Positions 62,879 through 64,000 of a stretch of DNA of 64,000 nucleotides are shown piece after piece. Source of the stretch: JALZAI01 sp038212215 (GTDB lineage: Bacteria > Actinomycetota > Actinomycetes > Mycobacteriales > Jatrophihabitantaceae); NCBI GenBank assembly GCA_038212215.1, contig JBBQUT010000015.1, forward strand, positions 1 to 64,000, written 5' to 3'. The translations under genes were made by a program, and so were the position numbers. The number at the start of each line of letters is the position of its first letter. Position 1 is the stretch's first letter. Below the pieces are notes generated by a model. The model was not told the origin of the DNA, made no database searches, and was given only the letters and a program-made list of their open reading frames with translations.

Positions 62879-63985
62879 TCAGTTTTGCGGCAAACGGATG
62901 GTGAAGGTCGCTCCGTGTGTGTTGTTCGCGGCGGTGAGGGTGCCGCGGTGGGCGTGGATGATCGCGCGGGCGATGGTGAGACCGAGCCCGCTTCCGGAGT
63001 GTTGGGTGTCGGAGCGGGCTTCGTCGCCGCGGTGGAACCGTTCGAAGATCGCCTTGAGTTGGTCGGCGGGGATGCCGGTGCCGTCATCTGTGACCGTGAT
63101 TGCGACCTGGTTGGGACGGGAGTGGACGGCAATGCTGACATGTCCGGTGCGCGGGGTGTGGCGCAGCGCGTTGTCGAGCAGATTGGCTAGCACCTGCGCG
63201 AGACGTTCGGGGTCGCCGGCGACGACGGGAACTGGTGGGGCGGCGCCGCTGTAGTTGAGGGCGACGCCGCGCTCGGCGTAGCGAGGCGCGGCGGCGGCGA
63301 TGGCGGCGTGGGCGAGGGCGGCGGGGTCAATCTTGGTGAGGTGTAGGTCGAGCGCGTCCTCGTCGGCGCTGGCGGCCTCGCGGACGTCGATCGTGAGCCG
63401 ATGAAGCCGGCTGACTTGGCTGCGCATCGTGTGGAAGGACTGCGCGTTCGGCGGAACGACGCCGTCCTCCAACCCGTCGATGTAGGCGGTGAGCGTCGCC
63501 AGCGGGGTGCGGAGCTCGTGCGAGAGGTCCGACAGTAGTCTGGATCGGGCCGCGTCGGTGTCGGCGAGCCTGGTGGCCATGTGCGTGTAGGCGTCGGCCA
63601 GTCGCTGCAGCTCGGTGGTCGATGCTGAGGGCAGGTCCACGTCGTAGCGTCCGACGGCGACGGCGTCCGCGGCGGCCGCCAGTTGTTCGATCGGACGAGT
63701 CACCTGTTGCACAAGCACCCAGGACGCGACGCCCGCGGTGATCAGCGCCGCGACGGCGGCGACGGTCAGGGCAACCGCGACTGTGACGGCGAACGCTTCT
63801 TCGGCGTGGTGGCGCACGGGCGCGCTGGTTACGCCGCTCTGCGTCAGGTGGTGTCGGAACAGGCCGGGGGCCACCACGCCGGTGGTGAGCGCCAGGGTGA
63901 TCGACCCGACCGCGATGACGAAGATCTGCGCGGTCATGATTCGGCCGACCAGCCCGGACGGTCGAGGGAGGCGGCGGCCGGTCAT
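62879..63985 (-). CDS. Sensor histidine kinase
   Basis: The 368-residue protein has two membrane helices (about 18-42 and 68-94) around a short outer loop, a HAMP linker (PIEQLAAAADAVAVGRYDVD), the phosphoacceptor box LLSDLSHELRTPLATLTAYI and the ATPase part with N-box NLLDNALRHTP, G1 DDGTGIP, F-box ERFHRGDEAR and G2 GSGLGLTIA. All key residues are present. ATG 63985 overlaps the stop of an upstream partner (ATGA). Confidence 0.93.
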   Translation of the reverse strand: MTGRRLPRPSGLVGRIMTAQIFVIAVGSITLALTTGVVAPGLFRHHLTQSGVTSAPVRHHAEEAFAVTVAVALTVAAVAALITAGVASWVLVQQVTRPIEQLAAAADAVAVGRYDVDLPSASTTELQRLADAYTHMATRLADTDAARSRLLSDLSHELRTPLATLTAYIDGLEDGVVPPNAQSFHTMRSQVSRLHRLTIDVREAASADEDALDLHLTKIDPAALAHAAIAAAAPRYAERGVALNYSGAAPPVPVVAGDPERLAQVLANLLDNALRHTPRTGHVSIAVHSRPNQVAITVTDDGTGIPADQLKAIFERFHRGDEARSDTQHSGSGLGLTIARAIIHAHRGTLTAANNTHGATFTIRLPQN

Positions 63986-64000
63986 CCGGCGCCCAGCCCG
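63982..64000 (-). CDS. Response regulator C-terminal end, partial
   Basis: The last codons at the right edge read Gly-Leu-Gly-Ala-Gly and stop, overlapping the kinase start by four bases. OmpR-type regulators often end after a G-x-G-Y-R-L-G-x-G stretch and pair with such kinases. Too little is seen for a firm call. Confidence 0.35.

Noticed and set aside
1..64000. CRISPR arrays, rRNA operons, complete tRNA genes and insertion-sequence transposases
   Set aside because: None was seen on reading the window; a tRNA or CRISPR scan was not run.

Overview
The window is high-GC actinobacterial DNA. Many genes start with GTG, several genes overlap by 1-8 bases, and the families present (WXG100-like toxin head, LGFP repeats, MmpL-type transporter, SARP regulator) are typical of Actinomycetes. 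I cannot name the genus. The centrepiece is a contractile injection system (eCIS, a headless phage-tail-like device) between about 13.4 and 47.2 kb.

Left flank, 1-13 kb. A partial WXG100-like toxin head runs off the left edge. It is followed by a VOC protein, an orphan acidic protein, and a three-gene block (3355-6815) whose first protein joins a divergent MACPF-like pore-forming domain to leucine-rich repeats; the others are a cytoplasmic LGFP-repeat protein and an unusual 277-residue protein. A 634-residue repeat protein is encoded on the other strand. Then come an amidase remnant, a beta-propeller lipoprotein, a frameshifted membrane protein and a SnoaL-like protein.

eCIS block, 13.4-47.2 kb. 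Two regulators (STAND ATPase-SARP, and a LuxR protein with a degenerate receiver) precede two dynamin-like GTPases on the minus strand. The structural genes run on the plus strand: cap (DUF4255), AAA+ ATPase, an Hsp70-like/beta-propeller membrane fusion, a DUF4157 protein, then sheath, tube, a small assembly protein, DUF6760, a long low-complexity protein in the tape-measure position, a second tube-type protein, LysM hub protein, VgrG-like spike, PAAR tip, gp25-like, baseplate J-like, tail protein I-like, and an Ig-like/transmembrane/SPOR-like protein. Interleaved on the minus strand are likely payloads and accessories: a 1122-residue protein ending in an HNH nuclease, a zinc-ribbon membrane protein, a lysozyme-NlpC/P60 protein without signal peptide, and a 431-residue protein with deaminase-like motifs. 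The DUF4157, HNH and deaminase-like proteins share an N-terminal Q-x(2)-AGN/VGN helix motif and V-Q-R tripeptides. No tail-fibre gene is recognisable.

Right flank, 47.7-64 kb. This is a decayed accessory region: frameshifted methyltransferase, peroxiredoxin remnant, a CsoR-family regulator with DUF2892, DUF302 and MmpL genes, a DUF4440/YceI chimera, a GGDEF protein, TMEM175 channel, a truncated epoxide hydrolase abutting a CopA remnant, a DUF433/DUF5615 toxin-antitoxin pair, a frameshifted tyrosine integrase, a stand-alone BRCT domain and a sensor kinase.

Two direct repeats of about 250 bp, each beginning with the 3' end of a tRNA gene, lie at 12751 and 61234. They bracket the eCIS block and most of the right flank, and the integrase lies just inside the right copy. 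This suggests past site-specific insertion, although the repeats are diverged and the integrase is broken.
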